Shown in pieces: positions 7,376-15,183 of a stretch of DNA of 24,596 bases. The notes beneath the pieces were generated by a model. The model did no database searches. It saw only the letters and a program-made list of their open reading frames with translations, and was not told where the DNA came from. This DNA comes from NORP181 sp047623555 (GTDB taxonomy: Bacteria > Pseudomonadota > Alphaproteobacteria > Rhodobacterales > Rhodobacteraceae): contig JBLHMP010000064.1 in NCBI GenBank assembly GCA_047623555.1, forward strand, positions 1-24,596. The letters run 5' to 3'. Each line of letters opens with the position of its first letter. Within the stretch, counting starts at the first letter, position 1. A program made the position numbers and the translations under genes.

Positions 7376-8149
7376 TTACGATGCGGGTTTGTCGTCCTCA
7401 TCATCCTCAACGTCACCATCCCCGGCAGGCAAGTTGAAAAAGCTATCGGCATCGGTGATCGGACGGTTGTCTATTTCATCGTCATCATCGGTGTTTCCGG
7501 ACAGGGTAAAGGCCCCAAGAGCCTCAATCGCGCTCGGAACTTTCGGCTCGGCGGTCATCCCCAGCGATTGCTCGGTACTGACCAGTTTGCGCCGTTCATC
7601 ATCGTTCATCACTTCGCCCTTGGCAGCCTTTAGGGCGGCGGCTTTCTGCACGATTGTGTCCAGTTCGGACTGCTTACACAGGCCCAACGCCACCGGATCG
7701 ATCGGCTGAATGTTGGAAATGTTCCAATGGGTGCGTTCGCGGATCGCCTGAATGGTCGGCTTGGTTGTGCCCACCAGTTTTGAGATCTGCCCGTCGGTCA
7801 GTTCCGGGTGAAACTTGACCAACCACAGGATCGACGCAGGCCGGTCCTGGCGTTTTGACAATGGCGTATAACGTGGCCCCCGACGGCGTTCCTCGCCCGT
7901 CGCGGCGGCATAAAACTTAAGCTTTAGCTTATGCATCACATTGTCTTGTGCCGTGTCGAGCTCTTCTTGGGTCAACTGGTTGTTGGCAAGCGGATCAAAC
8001 CCTTTGACACCTGCGGCCACATCACCATCGGCAATGCCCTGCACTTCCAACTCGTGCATTTCGACGAAATCGGCAATCTGCTTGAAACTGAGTGTCGTAT
8101 TGTCCACCAACCACACTGCGGTCGCTCTCGCCATAATCGGTTTTGCCAT
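7376..8149 (-). CDS. trcR: DUF1013 cell-cycle transcriptional regulator TrcR-like
   Basis: The 257-residue protein matches the alphaproteobacterial DUF1013 family, named TrcR, which is linked to cell-cycle transcription. It opens with MAKPIMARATAVWLVDNTTL and a first helical DNA-binding-like region. The middle carries RYTPLSKRQDRPASILWLVKFHPEL and a second helix-turn-helix (ISKLVGTTKPTIQAIRERTHW). The C-terminal 40 residues are very acidic (DDDDEID, DVEDDEDD). The reading frame extends 13 codons further upstream, but TTAGGAGA lies seven to eight bases before the ATG at 8147-8149, which decides this start. It is transcribed divergently from the RNase T2 gene. Confidence 0.9.
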   Translation of the reverse strand: MAKPIMARATAVWLVDNTTLSFKQIADFVEMHELEVQGIADGDVAAGVKGFDPLANNQLTQEELDTAQDNVMHKLKLKFYAAATGEERRRGPRYTPLSKRQDRPASILWLVKFHPELTDGQISKLVGTTKPTIQAIRERTHWNISNIQPIDPVALGLCKQSELDTIVQKAAALKAAKGEVMNDDERRKLVSTEQSLGMTAEPKVPSAIEALGAFTLSGNTDDDDEIDNRPITDADSFFNLPAGDGDVEDDEDDKPAS

Positions 8150-8241
8150 TGGCTTGTCTCCTAAACACATATCTTCCACAACACACATCTTCCACGTGGC
8201 CTGGGGCGCCAGGCGGCTCTGAGGGTCAGAGCAGGTTACCG

Positions 8242-8269
8242 TTGTCGGGGAACTTCAGGACTATATAGT
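8242..8269 (+). promoter_or_regulatory. Possible promoter of the RNase T2 gene
   Basis: TTGTCG (8242-8247) and TATAGT (8264-8269) lie 16 bases apart. Transcription would start about 20 bases before the RNase T2 ATG. Both boxes match the sigma-70 consensus at four or five of six positions, so this is a moderate call. Confidence 0.35.
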
Positions 8270-8297
8270 AGGGCAAACACAATAAGGAAAGAGCAGA

Positions 8298-8927
8298 ATG
8301 CGCTGGCTGATGATCTGGATATTGGCGGCATTGCCCGCGCTGGCGGATGGTGAAAAGCCCGGTCAGTTTGACTATTACGTGCTGGCGCTTAGCTGGTCGC
8401 CGAACTGGTGCGCCCGCGAAGGCGATACGCGCCGATCAGATCAATGCGATGCGCGCCACGATTATGGCTGGATATTACACGGGCTTTGGCCGCAAAATCA
8501 CCGGAGCTGGCCATCGTATTGCAAAACCATCGAACGCGCCCCACCCCGCAGCATGACCGCAGCGATGGCCGATATCTCTGGCACTGCCGGGCTGGCCTGG
8601 CACCAGTGGAAAAAGCACGGCACATGTTCGGGGTTGTCGGCGGCAGATTACTACGCACTGTCGCGGCGCGCCTATGAGATGGTCAATCGCCCGCCGGTGC
8701 TGCGAAAGCTTACCCAAGAGGTCGAATTGCCAGCCTCGGTGATCGAGGATACGTTTTTACGGGTCAATCCATCGTGGAAGCCGAATATGCTGACGATCAC
8801 GTGCAACTGCGGCTATATTGAAGAGGCCCGGCTGTGCCTGTCCAAAGAGCTGACCCCAGTGCCTTGCGGTCGCGACGTGATCCGCGATTGTCCGCTGAAA
8901 GACGCGTTGTTTGCGCCAGTGCGGTAG
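8298..8927 (+). CDS. Exported ribonuclease T2 family protein
   Basis: This protein probably cuts single-stranded RNA in the periplasm or outside the cell and could scavenge nucleotides or phosphate. Residues 1-17 are a signal peptide ending near ALPALADG. Both active-site boxes of RNase T2 are present: ILHGLWP near residue 60 and HQWKKHGTC near 102, each with its catalytic histidine, along with multiple cysteines for disulphides. The 209-residue length fits bacterial members. AAGGA lies about ten bases before the ATG. The TAG stop (8925-8927) is the TAG of a GTAGGGTG repeat that begins at 8924, so the repeat may define or have trimmed the C-terminus. Confidence 0.92.
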   Translation: MRWLMIWILAALPALADGEKPGQFDYYVLALSWSPNWCAREGDTRRSDQCDARHDYGWILHGLWPQNHRSWPSYCKTIERAPPRSMTAAMADISGTAGLAWHQWKKHGTCSGLSAADYYALSRRAYEMVNRPPVLRKLTQEVELPASVIEDTFLRVNPSWKPNMLTITCNCGYIEEARLCLSKELTPVPCGRDVIRDCPLKDALFAPVR

Positions 8928-8974
8928 GGTGCGCATTTTGTCGGATTGATGGCGGACAAAATTGCCCAACCTAC
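8924..8974. repeat. GTAGGGTG-type palindromic repeat, copy 1
   Basis: The left arm (GTAGGGTGCGCATTTTGTC) pairs with the complement of the right arm ending in CAACCTAC, with a few mismatches and one extra base. The loop is about 12 bases. It overlaps the stop codon of the RNase T2 gene and sits just before the convergent end of the unknown exported protein gene. Similar units occur at 9749 and 24549. It is likely an interspersed intergenic repeat of REP type, and could also act as a bidirectional terminator. Confidence 0.7.
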
Positions 8975-8981
8975 AACTTGC

Positions 8982-9704
8982 CTATTCTTTTACGCTTACA
9001 GGTGCGGAATTAAAAAGACCTGCAAGCCATTCAAGAGCTTCCCGATCTATCGCGTGGGTTGACAGGGGTAACAGCTTCAGCCCTAGGGAAAAATTGGTAA
9101 GCAGGTCCTTGATGTCCGGATAATAAACTGGCCCCAAATCAATCTGTTGACTCAAAAAAAAGTTTTCACCGGCGTTGATTACAGTGCTGCGAAAGAACTT
9201 CAAGTTGCACGAATATCTTCCTAAAACATCTTCGTTGCAACGCAGGTCTCCGATCACACGGCCATCGTAAACGAAGAATTCATGGACGCTTGGTGCTTCG
9301 AGCCCCGAGAAGCAATAAGCAACTTCCTTCGGCAGCGATGTTCTTTGCACCCCAGTTTTTGGCACAGTCTTGGCAATCCGCCTCATGCCCTGAATTTCGG
9401 GGGTGGCCTTAGCACTCTCACACCCCCCTCTGGGATATGAGAACCTGTACGCAAGATGGCCCAATCGGGGCCAAGGAATAAATTCCTGAACATCCGCTGG
9501 AATGTCAGGCCACTGCTTAACGACCACTTCTGTCGATTCGACCTGCATAAATACGTAACTCTTGCAGGTGGCTCTGGAAACTTCAGTGCAATCCTTAAAG
9601 AAGGTATCGCCAGCATAGATAATCGATATTTCTCGTTGTTCTGCGAAAGCCGCTGAATTGGCTGCAAACAAACAAAGTACGAACAGCCTCAATATGATAG
9701 ACAT
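8982..9704 (-). CDS. Exported protein of unknown function
   Basis: I do not recognise this 240-residue protein. A clear signal peptide (MSIILRLFVLCLFAANSAAF, cut near AFA-EQ) suggests the periplasm or the outside. The mature part has at least six cysteines (KDCTEVSRATC, GGCESA, AYCFSG, LRCNEDVLGRYSC), which suggests disulphides, and no further membrane segment. Base composition is visibly poorer in G+C than in the neighbours, and the gene lies exactly between two copies of the GTAGGGTG repeat, which hints at acquisition as a cassette. No good ribosome site precedes the ATG. It converges on the RNase T2 gene. Confidence 0.7.
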   Translation of the reverse strand: MSIILRLFVLCLFAANSAAFAEQREISIIYAGDTFFKDCTEVSRATCKSYVFMQVESTEVVVKQWPDIPADVQEFIPWPRLGHLAYRFSYPRGGCESAKATPEIQGMRRIAKTVPKTGVQRTSLPKEVAYCFSGLEAPSVHEFFVYDGRVIGDLRCNEDVLGRYSCNLKFFRSTVINAGENFFLSQQIDLGPVYYPDIKDLLTNFSLGLKLLPLSTHAIDREALEWLAGLFNSAPVSVKE

Positions 9705-9748
9705 GTTAATCGGCTCATCGCATTACTGTAAGGATCTGTCAGCAAGCC

Positions 9749-9772
9749 GTAGGGTGGGCAATTCTGCCCACC
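9749..9772. repeat. GTAGGGTG-type palindromic repeat, copy 2
   Basis: GTAGGGTGGGCA is followed by ATTC and then TGCCCACC, making a perfect eight-base-pair stem (9753-9760 with 9765-9772). It lies between the start of the unknown exported protein and the end of the quinone oxidoreductase gene. Confidence 0.7.
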
Positions 9773-9781
9773 ACTCCCCAA

Positions 9782-10771
9782 TCACCCACCCGCAACCTTC
9801 AAAACGATCTTGCCGATATGGCCTGATCCTTCCATCCGCGTGTGCGCGGCTGGGGCATCCGAAAAATCAAACTCGCTGTCCATTACTGGCGCAATTTTGC
9901 CTGCCTCTAGCAACGGCCAAACCTGATCGCGCAGCGCCTCGGCAATTCTTGTCTTGGCCAGATCGCTTTGCGGACGCAGCGTGCTGCCGGTGATTGTCAG
10001 TCGACGCATCATGATCTGAGCAAAGTTCAATTCAACCTTGGGCCCTTGCAGAAACGCGATCTGCACCAAACGCCCGTCATTCGCCAACGCTTTGATATTG
10101 CGCGGGATATAATCGCCACCAACCATATCAAGGATCAAATCGGAACCACCGGCGGCCTTTATCACCTCAACAAAATCATCGTCGCGGTAGTTGATCGCTT
10201 GCTCGGCCCCCAGATCCAGACAGACCTGACATTTCTCAGTCGACCCCGCCGTGGTGAACACCCGCGCGCCAAAGGCATTGGCCAATTGGATCGCCGTTGT
10301 ACCAATGCCACTTGAACCGCCATGTACCAAAAACCGCTCGCCCGCATGCAAACCACCACGCATGAACACGTTGGTCCAGACGGTGAAATAGGTCTCGGGC
10401 AGACAGGCGGCCTCTTTCAAACCCATTCCTTTGGGAATCGGCAAACAATGGCGCGCCGGAGTCGCCACATATTCGGCGTAGCCACCACCGGGCAGCAACG
10501 CACAGACCAGATCGCCAACCACCCATTCGGTGACGCCGTCACCAATGGCCACAACCTCGCCCGAGGCTTCAAGCCCCGGCAGATCGCTCGCGCCGGGGGG
10601 CGGCGCGTAGGCCCCTGCACGCTGCAATGTGTCGGGGCGATTAACCCCGGCATAGGCGACTTTAATGATCACCTGCCCATGGTCGGGTGTCGGCACCGGA
10701 CGTTCCCCGACTTGCAAAACATCAGGGCCGCCGGGTTTGGTGATTTCCACCGCGCGCATCATCTTGGTCAT
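9782..10771 (-). CDS. NAD(P)H quinone oxidoreductase, zinc-free alcohol dehydrogenase superfamily
   Basis: This 329-residue enzyme belongs to the medium-chain reductase superfamily, PIG3/QOR branch, which reduces quinones or other reactive carbonyls with NADPH in the cytoplasm. The N-terminal GroES-like half includes AYAGVNRPDTLQRAG and PGLEASGEVVAIGDGV. The Rossmann half has LVHGGSSGIGTTAIQLANAFGA for cofactor binding. The cysteine/histidine ligands of zinc alcohol dehydrogenases are absent. The frame is open 12 codons further upstream (ATGs at 10807 and 10789), but CAGGA lies about eight bases before the ATG at 10769-10771. The true substrate is not fixed by sequence. Confidence 0.88.
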   Translation of the reverse strand: MTKMMRAVEITKPGGPDVLQVGERPVPTPDHGQVIIKVAYAGVNRPDTLQRAGAYAPPPGASDLPGLEASGEVVAIGDGVTEWVVGDLVCALLPGGGYAEYVATPARHCLPIPKGMGLKEAACLPETYFTVWTNVFMRGGLHAGERFLVHGGSSGIGTTAIQLANAFGARVFTTAGSTEKCQVCLDLGAEQAINYRDDDFVEVIKAAGGSDLILDMVGGDYIPRNIKALANDGRLVQIAFLQGPKVELNFAQIMMRRLTITGSTLRPQSDLAKTRIAEALRDQVWPLLEAGKIAPVMDSEFDFSDAPAAHTRMEGSGHIGKIVLKVAGG

Positions 10772-10843
10772 AGCAAAATCCTGTTTCATCGCGCCGGTCC
10801 GGCGCATCGGGTTAATATGTGTTTGTTAGCGGGCAGTAAGCAC

Positions 10844-11539
10844 CTAGCGCCGTGGCCTCATCGTGCCGGGCAAATCCATGCTGTCTGTTTTGGTTGGCGC
10901 CTTGATATGCCCCAGCAACCAGTTCGGTGCGGCCATCAACGGTTTGAGCAATGGATTGCTGTTCACCTGTGCCTTTAGCTTTTCAATCTGCATCACATTT
11001 TCGATGCGGCGATCCAGAAACTCCCATGTGGCACTGAAATTCGGGCTGTCATCGCCCAACCAAAACAGCACCGTCGAGGAATAGACCCCCGACAATGTCA
11101 TCCGCTTGGTGTACCAGTTTACATCGTGTGAACTGTCGCCCAGCGCCTCCCAGATCAACCCGCAAGTGCCCCAGATCGCGCCCGCGCCGTCGGCCACATA
11201 ATGCGGCATCGCAAACAGCGCTGTGCCACGGCGCACCAGTTCTTTGTCATTTGATGCTTGGATCCGAAACCGCACCCCGGCGGCGATTTTCTCGCGGAAC
11301 TTCAAACCACTCAGGTCGGCCGCAGCCAACCGGTCCAGCATGATCTGATCGCCGCGCGCGTGGTAGGCCAGCGCCAGATCAACAGCGCCACGCGGACAGA
11401 CAGATCGCGCCAGCGCGTCGTCAATTCCACTATCAGCAATGGCGTCGATAAACGTCGCCTCGGACCAACCGCCAAACGGCACATGCACCAGCGCCGCATC
11501 CAACAGTATATTTTTCACATCATCGGGCAAATTATCCAT
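10844..11539 (-). CDS. COQ9 family protein (ubiquinone biosynthesis)
   Basis: COQ9 proteins bind lipid and assist the COQ7-type hydroxylation step of ubiquinone synthesis. The family core is visible: the N-terminal helical part starts with ILLDAALVHVPFGGWSEATF, and the central region includes VRFRIQAS and the aromatic ALFAMPHYVADGAG with WYTKRMTLSGVYSSTVLFWLGD. The C-terminal helix is amphipathic. The product from the ATG at 11537-11539 has 231 residues; the frame stays open 12 codons further but those codons look non-native. It lies divergent to an rpsU-like frame, an arrangement I recall as common in Rhodobacteraceae. Confidence 0.88.
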   Translation of the reverse strand: MDNLPDDVKNILLDAALVHVPFGGWSEATFIDAIADSGIDDALARSVCPRGAVDLALAYHARGDQIMLDRLAAADLSGLKFREKIAAGVRFRIQASNDKELVRRGTALFAMPHYVADGAGAIWGTCGLIWEALGDSSHDVNWYTKRMTLSGVYSSTVLFWLGDDSPNFSATWEFLDRRIENVMQIEKLKAQVNSNPLLKPLMAAPNWLLGHIKAPTKTDSMDLPGTMRPRR

Positions 11540-11650
11540 AGCCAACCGTTTACGCCCAACGCCTAGACACAACAAGCAAAGGTCGCGTTGCTATCGAATA
11601 AATCCCTGCAAATCCTTGCAACTCATATCTGGAAAACTGGTGGAAACCAC

Positions 11651-11791
11651 ATGCAGGTGAGTGTTCGCGACATGAAACTTAGGCAACATTTCGAAAAACC
11701 ATCCGAGAAACCCGCGCCTCAAAAAACCAAAGCTATCCGCCGGGCGCGTAATCCGGCGCGTAAGAAGGCCCAACGCAAAGGCGGGATGTAA
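11651..11791 (+). pseudogene. rpsU: rpsU (ribosomal protein bS21) copy with an internal deletion
   Basis: The 46-codon frame starts with MQVSVRD, the normal bS21 start, and jumps directly to MKLRQHFEKPSEK, which normally lies about 22 residues later. The missing piece is the helical segment usually ending VFRE. Normal alphaproteobacterial bS21 has about 68 residues. Further changes are non-conservative, for example prolines replacing Arg or Leu in the basic tail (KPAPQKTK, RNPARKK). The deletion preserves frame and may have used a short CGCGA repeat present at both ends of the lost segment. Bases GGTGGAAACCAC before the ATG resemble the usual leader. It may be a dead copy or a shortened variant. 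Confidence 0.8.
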
Positions 11792-11821
11792 ATCATCTTT
11801 GGCGATTTCTGACACAAAATT

Positions 11822-11860
11822 GCCCCCCATAGCGCAAGCTGGCGGGGGGGGGGTCGTTTT
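11822..11860 (+). terminator. Hairpin terminator with a ten-G run after the rpsU copy
   Basis: A C-run (GCCCCCC at 11822-11828) faces a G-run (11844-11853, ten Gs). An inner AGC-GCAA-GCT stem-loop lies between them, and TCGTTTTA follows. This is the shape of an intrinsic terminator. The G10 homopolymer is longer than needed and would be prone to length change or sequencing error. Confidence 0.6.
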
Positions 11861-11947
11861 ATGGTCCATACGCTAATGTAAATACTGTTTACAGTCTTTA
11901 CCAATCCTCGTTATTGTGAGTTGTATCCACGGTAGCGAACCTGACAC

Positions 11948-12583
11948 ATGTTTACCAAAACTGAACGCAAGCTCACAACGATTCTGGCCGCAGATGCCGA
12001 GGGTTATAGCCGTCGCAAGGAGGTCAATAAGGTCGCCACGATTGATGCGCGGCACAATGCCCGTGACGGGTTTGCCAAATTCATCGACCGGCACAATGGC
12101 CGCATCGCCAATACCGCTGGGGATGCGTTGATTGCGGATTTTCCATCGGTGGTCAAGGCCGTCAATTGCGCCATCGAGGTACAGCGGGAACTTGGTCAGG
12201 ACCAGAGCACCCCGGGCGGCGCGCTGCCATTTCGGATTGGTATCCACCTTGGTGACATGATTATCGACGGCAATGATCTGTTGGGCGAAGGCGTCAATCT
12301 GGCGGCTGTCGTCTTCGCCATATTGGCAGTGATTGACCTGTCCACCGGGCCCGGATCATATGCGCAATATTCCGGTATTGTGCTTTTGGTTATTGTCGGA
12401 TGGCAGGCGGCGCCGTTGTTTAGCGACCGGTTTGCGGTGTCCCATTTACGGATCGCAGTGGTGTTGGCGGGGCTGATCCTGATAAATCTCATCACATGGG
12501 ACGGTAGTTTTTGGGTGATGCATGTGCTGTTCGTGGTGATTGGCGCGTGTGCCATTCGTCGCATCACGAGGCGGCCCCAGTAG
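11948..12583 (+). CDS. Chimera: half of a class III adenylate cyclase domain plus membrane segments
   Basis: The first 120 or so residues match the beginning of a class III nucleotide cyclase domain: ERKLTTILAADAEGYSR with the first metal-binding Asp, RIANTAGDALIADF, and FRIGIHLGDMI with the second Asp. The match ends abruptly at GEGVNLAA, just where the conserved Arg and the second half of the catalytic domain should follow. From there the product switches to hydrophobic helices forming about four membrane spans in two similar halves (...INLITWDGSFWVMHVLFVV...), ending in basic RRITRR. Without the C-terminal half, cyclase activity is unlikely. It looks like a deletion that joined two genes, or one gene's two ends, in frame. 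Confidence 0.7.
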   Translation: MFTKTERKLTTILAADAEGYSRRKEVNKVATIDARHNARDGFAKFIDRHNGRIANTAGDALIADFPSVVKAVNCAIEVQRELGQDQSTPGGALPFRIGIHLGDMIIDGNDLLGEGVNLAAVVFAILAVIDLSTGPGSYAQYSGIVLLVIVGWQAAPLFSDRFAVSHLRIAVVLAGLILINLITWDGSFWVMHVLFVVIGACAIRRITRRPQ

Positions 12584-12616
12584 AGCGACAAATGGCACCC
12601 GCCGCACCTGAGATCA

Positions 12617-12641
12617 GGGGCCTTGGTTTTGCCAAAGCCCC
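12617..12641. terminator. Hairpin between two convergent genes
   Basis: GGGGCCTTGG (12617-12626) pairs with CCAAAGCCCC (12632-12641) with one mismatch and a five-base loop. It lies between the convergent cyclase chimera and GMC oxidoreductase genes. No long T-run is present on either side, so termination is possible but not proven. Confidence 0.4.
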
Positions 12642-12673
12642 CGGCATGTTCTGCATCTAATGGCCCAGGACCG

Positions 12674-14263
12674 CTAGCGGCGCGCGTCCGCCAAAATCAT
12701 ATCCGCCGCTTTTTCGGCAATCATGATCGTGGGTGAATTGGTGTTGCCGCTGGTGATCTTTGGCATCACGCTGGCATCCACCACCCGCAATCCGCTCACC
12801 CCACGCAGCCGCAATTGTGGGTCCACCGGTGCGGCGGCATCCGCCCCCATGTGCACCGTGCTGACTGGATGAAAGATCGTTGTGCCCACGTCGCCCGCCG
12901 CCCGCGCCAGATCGGCCTCATCATCGGATGCGATTCCCGGCATCATTTCGTCAGGCTGATAACGCTGCATCGGCGACTGTGCCATGATGCTGCGCGCCTG
13001 CCGGATCGCGGCCACGGCCACTTGCCTGTCACCTTCGGTCGACAGGTAATTCGGCGCAATCCGCGGAGCGTCATGCGGATTGGCCGAGGTAATCTGTACC
13101 GTTCCCCGGCTTTCAGGCCGCAGGTTACACACACTTGCCGTCAACGCCGGGAAATTATGCAGCGGCTTGCCAAATGCCTCGAGCGACAGTGGCTGCACGT
13201 GATACTCTAAATCTGGGGTTTCCAGATCCGGGCGTGACTTTGAAAACGCTCCAAGCTGGCTTGGCGACATCGACATTGGCCCACTGCGGGTCAGCAGGTA
13301 TTCCAGACCTATCTTGGCCTTGCCGACCAGTGAATTCGCCATGGTGTTCAACGTCTTGGCCCCGGTGAGCCGCCACGCACAGCGCAATTGCAGATGATCC
13401 TGCAAATTGGCGCCAATCCCGGCGATATCGCGGTGCACTTCAATCCCATGCTCATTCAACAACGCACCGGGACCAAAGCCCGACAGTTGCAATATCTGCG
13501 GGCTGCCAATGGCACCGGCTGACAGGATCACCTCGCGTCGCGCGCGCGCGGTAATACGCTCACCACCCCGGTCATATTCAACACCTACGGCGCGACCTTC
13601 TTCTACCAAAACCCGCCGCGTATGCGCCCCGGTTTCAACCTTCAGCCCCTGCCCCGATGAGGTGCGCAAAAACGCCTTGGCGGTGTTCATCCGCCAACCG
13701 CCACGTTGATTGACCCGGAAATAGCCAACGCCTTCGTTGTTGCCCGTGTTGAAATCGGTGACCAACGGCAGCCCCCAGGCCTGCGCCGCATCCGCCCAGT
13801 GGTCCAACACATCCCAATGCAGCCGCTGGTTTTCAACCCGCCATTCGCCGCCCGAGCCATGATGATCAGACGCGCCATCAACATAGTCCTCAGACTTCAT
13901 GAAATACGGCAGCACATCATCCCAGCCCCAGCCGGTATTGCCCATCTGGCGCCAGCCATGATAATCCGCCGCCTGGCCGCGCAGATACAACATGCCGTTG
14001 ATCGAACTACAGCCGCCAAGCACCTTGCCGCGCGGATAGATAAGCGAGCGCCCGTTCAGGCCCGGTTCTTCGGTTGTGCGGTACATCCAATCAGTGCGCG
14101 GATTGCCGATGCAATACAAATAACCCATCGGAATATGCACCCAATGGTAGTTGTCTTTACCGCCGGCTTCGAGGATCAGCACCTTATGCCCGGCCTCGCT
14201 CAGACGTTTCGCCAGTACACAACCAGCACTCCCTGCCCCTACAATGATATAATCCCAGTCCAT
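12674..14263 (-). CDS. GMC-family FAD-dependent oxidoreductase (alcohol/choline dehydrogenase-like)
   Basis: This 529-residue flavoenzyme oxidises an alcohol using FAD. The FAD-binding loop IIVGAGSAGCVLAKRL lies at the N-terminus, followed by the GMC signature PRGKVLGGCSSINGMLYLRG near residue 85 and the second signature GAIGSPQILQLSG near 255. The catalytic His pair region shows FHPVSTVHMG and then ITSGNTNSPT at the C-terminus. It resembles the broad group that includes alkane-derived alcohol dehydrogenases and choline dehydrogenase (BetA), but no betaine genes are adjacent, so choline is not supported as substrate. The ATG at 14261-14263 follows AAGGCGAG at good spacing; a GTG two codons earlier is less likely. 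Confidence 0.92.
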   Translation of the reverse strand: MDWDYIIVGAGSAGCVLAKRLSEAGHKVLILEAGGKDNYHWVHIPMGYLYCIGNPRTDWMYRTTEEPGLNGRSLIYPRGKVLGGCSSINGMLYLRGQAADYHGWRQMGNTGWGWDDVLPYFMKSEDYVDGASDHHGSGGEWRVENQRLHWDVLDHWADAAQAWGLPLVTDFNTGNNEGVGYFRVNQRGGWRMNTAKAFLRTSSGQGLKVETGAHTRRVLVEEGRAVGVEYDRGGERITARARREVILSAGAIGSPQILQLSGFGPGALLNEHGIEVHRDIAGIGANLQDHLQLRCAWRLTGAKTLNTMANSLVGKAKIGLEYLLTRSGPMSMSPSQLGAFSKSRPDLETPDLEYHVQPLSLEAFGKPLHNFPALTASVCNLRPESRGTVQITSANPHDAPRIAPNYLSTEGDRQVAVAAIRQARSIMAQSPMQRYQPDEMMPGIASDDEADLARAAGDVGTTIFHPVSTVHMGADAAAPVDPQLRLRGVSGLRVVDASVMPKITSGNTNSPTIMIAEKAADMILADARR

Positions 14264-14400
14264 AGCCACTCGCCTTTATCTGCTTTGGGCCATACCATCA
14301 CATTCACCACGTCGTTCCCAGAGCCTCTTTTGGCCGTTTCGGACAAACAGCTGTCTTTTGACCGGTGGCATGCCTGACGGGCATTTGGCACAAATCGTCT

Positions 14401-15147
14401 ATGGATCTTGTAACAAAATACAATCGCGCCGCGCCAAACTGGGATGCCAAAATTCACCAATTGGGCTATTTTCAGGCCTATTCTCAATTCCTTGCAGGTC
14501 AGACCGTCGCCACCGGGTCGGTGCTTGATGTGGGAACCGGCACCGGAACCTTCGCTCAGGCGTGGATCGCGCGGGGTGGCAGTGCGGAATTGACCCTGCT
14601 GGACCGGCACTATTTGCTATACGCCATCCAAGGCACAATCCGGCTTGAGGCTCAGGGACAACGGTGGACATTGCCGCCTGCACGGGCGGCCTTGATTGCG
14701 GCAAACCAACCGATCACGATTTCTATCCTGTCCAAACTGACGTCGGCCTCGGTGCTGTTTGCGCCTGACTTCATGCCTGCCCCAACGGCCGTTTTATCGG
14801 TTTTCGATGTCTCGGCATTGGCACGGGAATTAGTCGTGGAATGCCGTGCATGGGCCCCAGATTGTGGCCCGCTTACGCCCTATGCCCATAGCATATTTGA
14901 TACGCTGGCCGCCGTTGTGTTGAACCTCGCAAAATCCCCAAGTCCCTGCGTTTTACCCACCCCCACGAGCGACACCCTCAGACGCATCCGTATGATCCGC
15001 GCCGTCGAGGCGCTCGCCTCAAGCGATGCTTTGATCACCGAAATCGCCATGGCGGTCGGAGATAACTCTTTGTCGTCCTTCAACGTCGCCTTTCGCGATT
15101 TAACCGGTAAAAGCCCAAGCCAATACCGCGCGACGTTCCAAAGCTAA
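14401..15147 (+). CDS. Chimera: methyltransferase N-terminus fused to an AraC-family regulator
   Basis: Residues 1 to about 68 (MDLVTKYNRAAPNWDAKIHQ ... SVLDVGTGTGTFAQAW ... LTLLD) are the start of a SAM-dependent methyltransferase with its glycine-rich cofactor loop. At about residue 69 the sequence changes to DRHYLLYAIQGTIRLEAQGQ, the interior of an AraC-type sensing domain. It continues through a complete C-terminal AraC DNA-binding domain (LITEIAMAVGDNSLSSFNVAF, then GKSPSQYRATF). Neither part is complete: the methyltransferase lacks most of its fold and the regulator lacks its first residues. The frame is uninterrupted across the junction. No good ribosome site precedes the ATG; a GTG at 14365 is open upstream. 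Confidence 0.75.
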   Translation: MDLVTKYNRAAPNWDAKIHQLGYFQAYSQFLAGQTVATGSVLDVGTGTGTFAQAWIARGGSAELTLLDRHYLLYAIQGTIRLEAQGQRWTLPPARAALIAANQPITISILSKLTSASVLFAPDFMPAPTAVLSVFDVSALARELVVECRAWAPDCGPLTPYAHSIFDTLAAVVLNLAKSPSPCVLPTPTSDTLRRIRMIRAVEALASSDALITEIAMAVGDNSLSSFNVAFRDLTGKSPSQYRATFQS

Positions 15148-15183
15148 CATCCTTGCGACTACAATTCGCCACTTGTTAAACCG

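Noticed and set aside
12674..14263. Naming the GMC enzyme betA
   Set aside because: Sequence fits the wider GMC alcohol dehydrogenase group, and no betB, betI or choline transporter is nearby.
13706..14377. 223-codon plus-strand frame opposite the GMC oxidoreductase
   Set aside because: Mirror of a strongly conserved flavoenzyme; no signatures.
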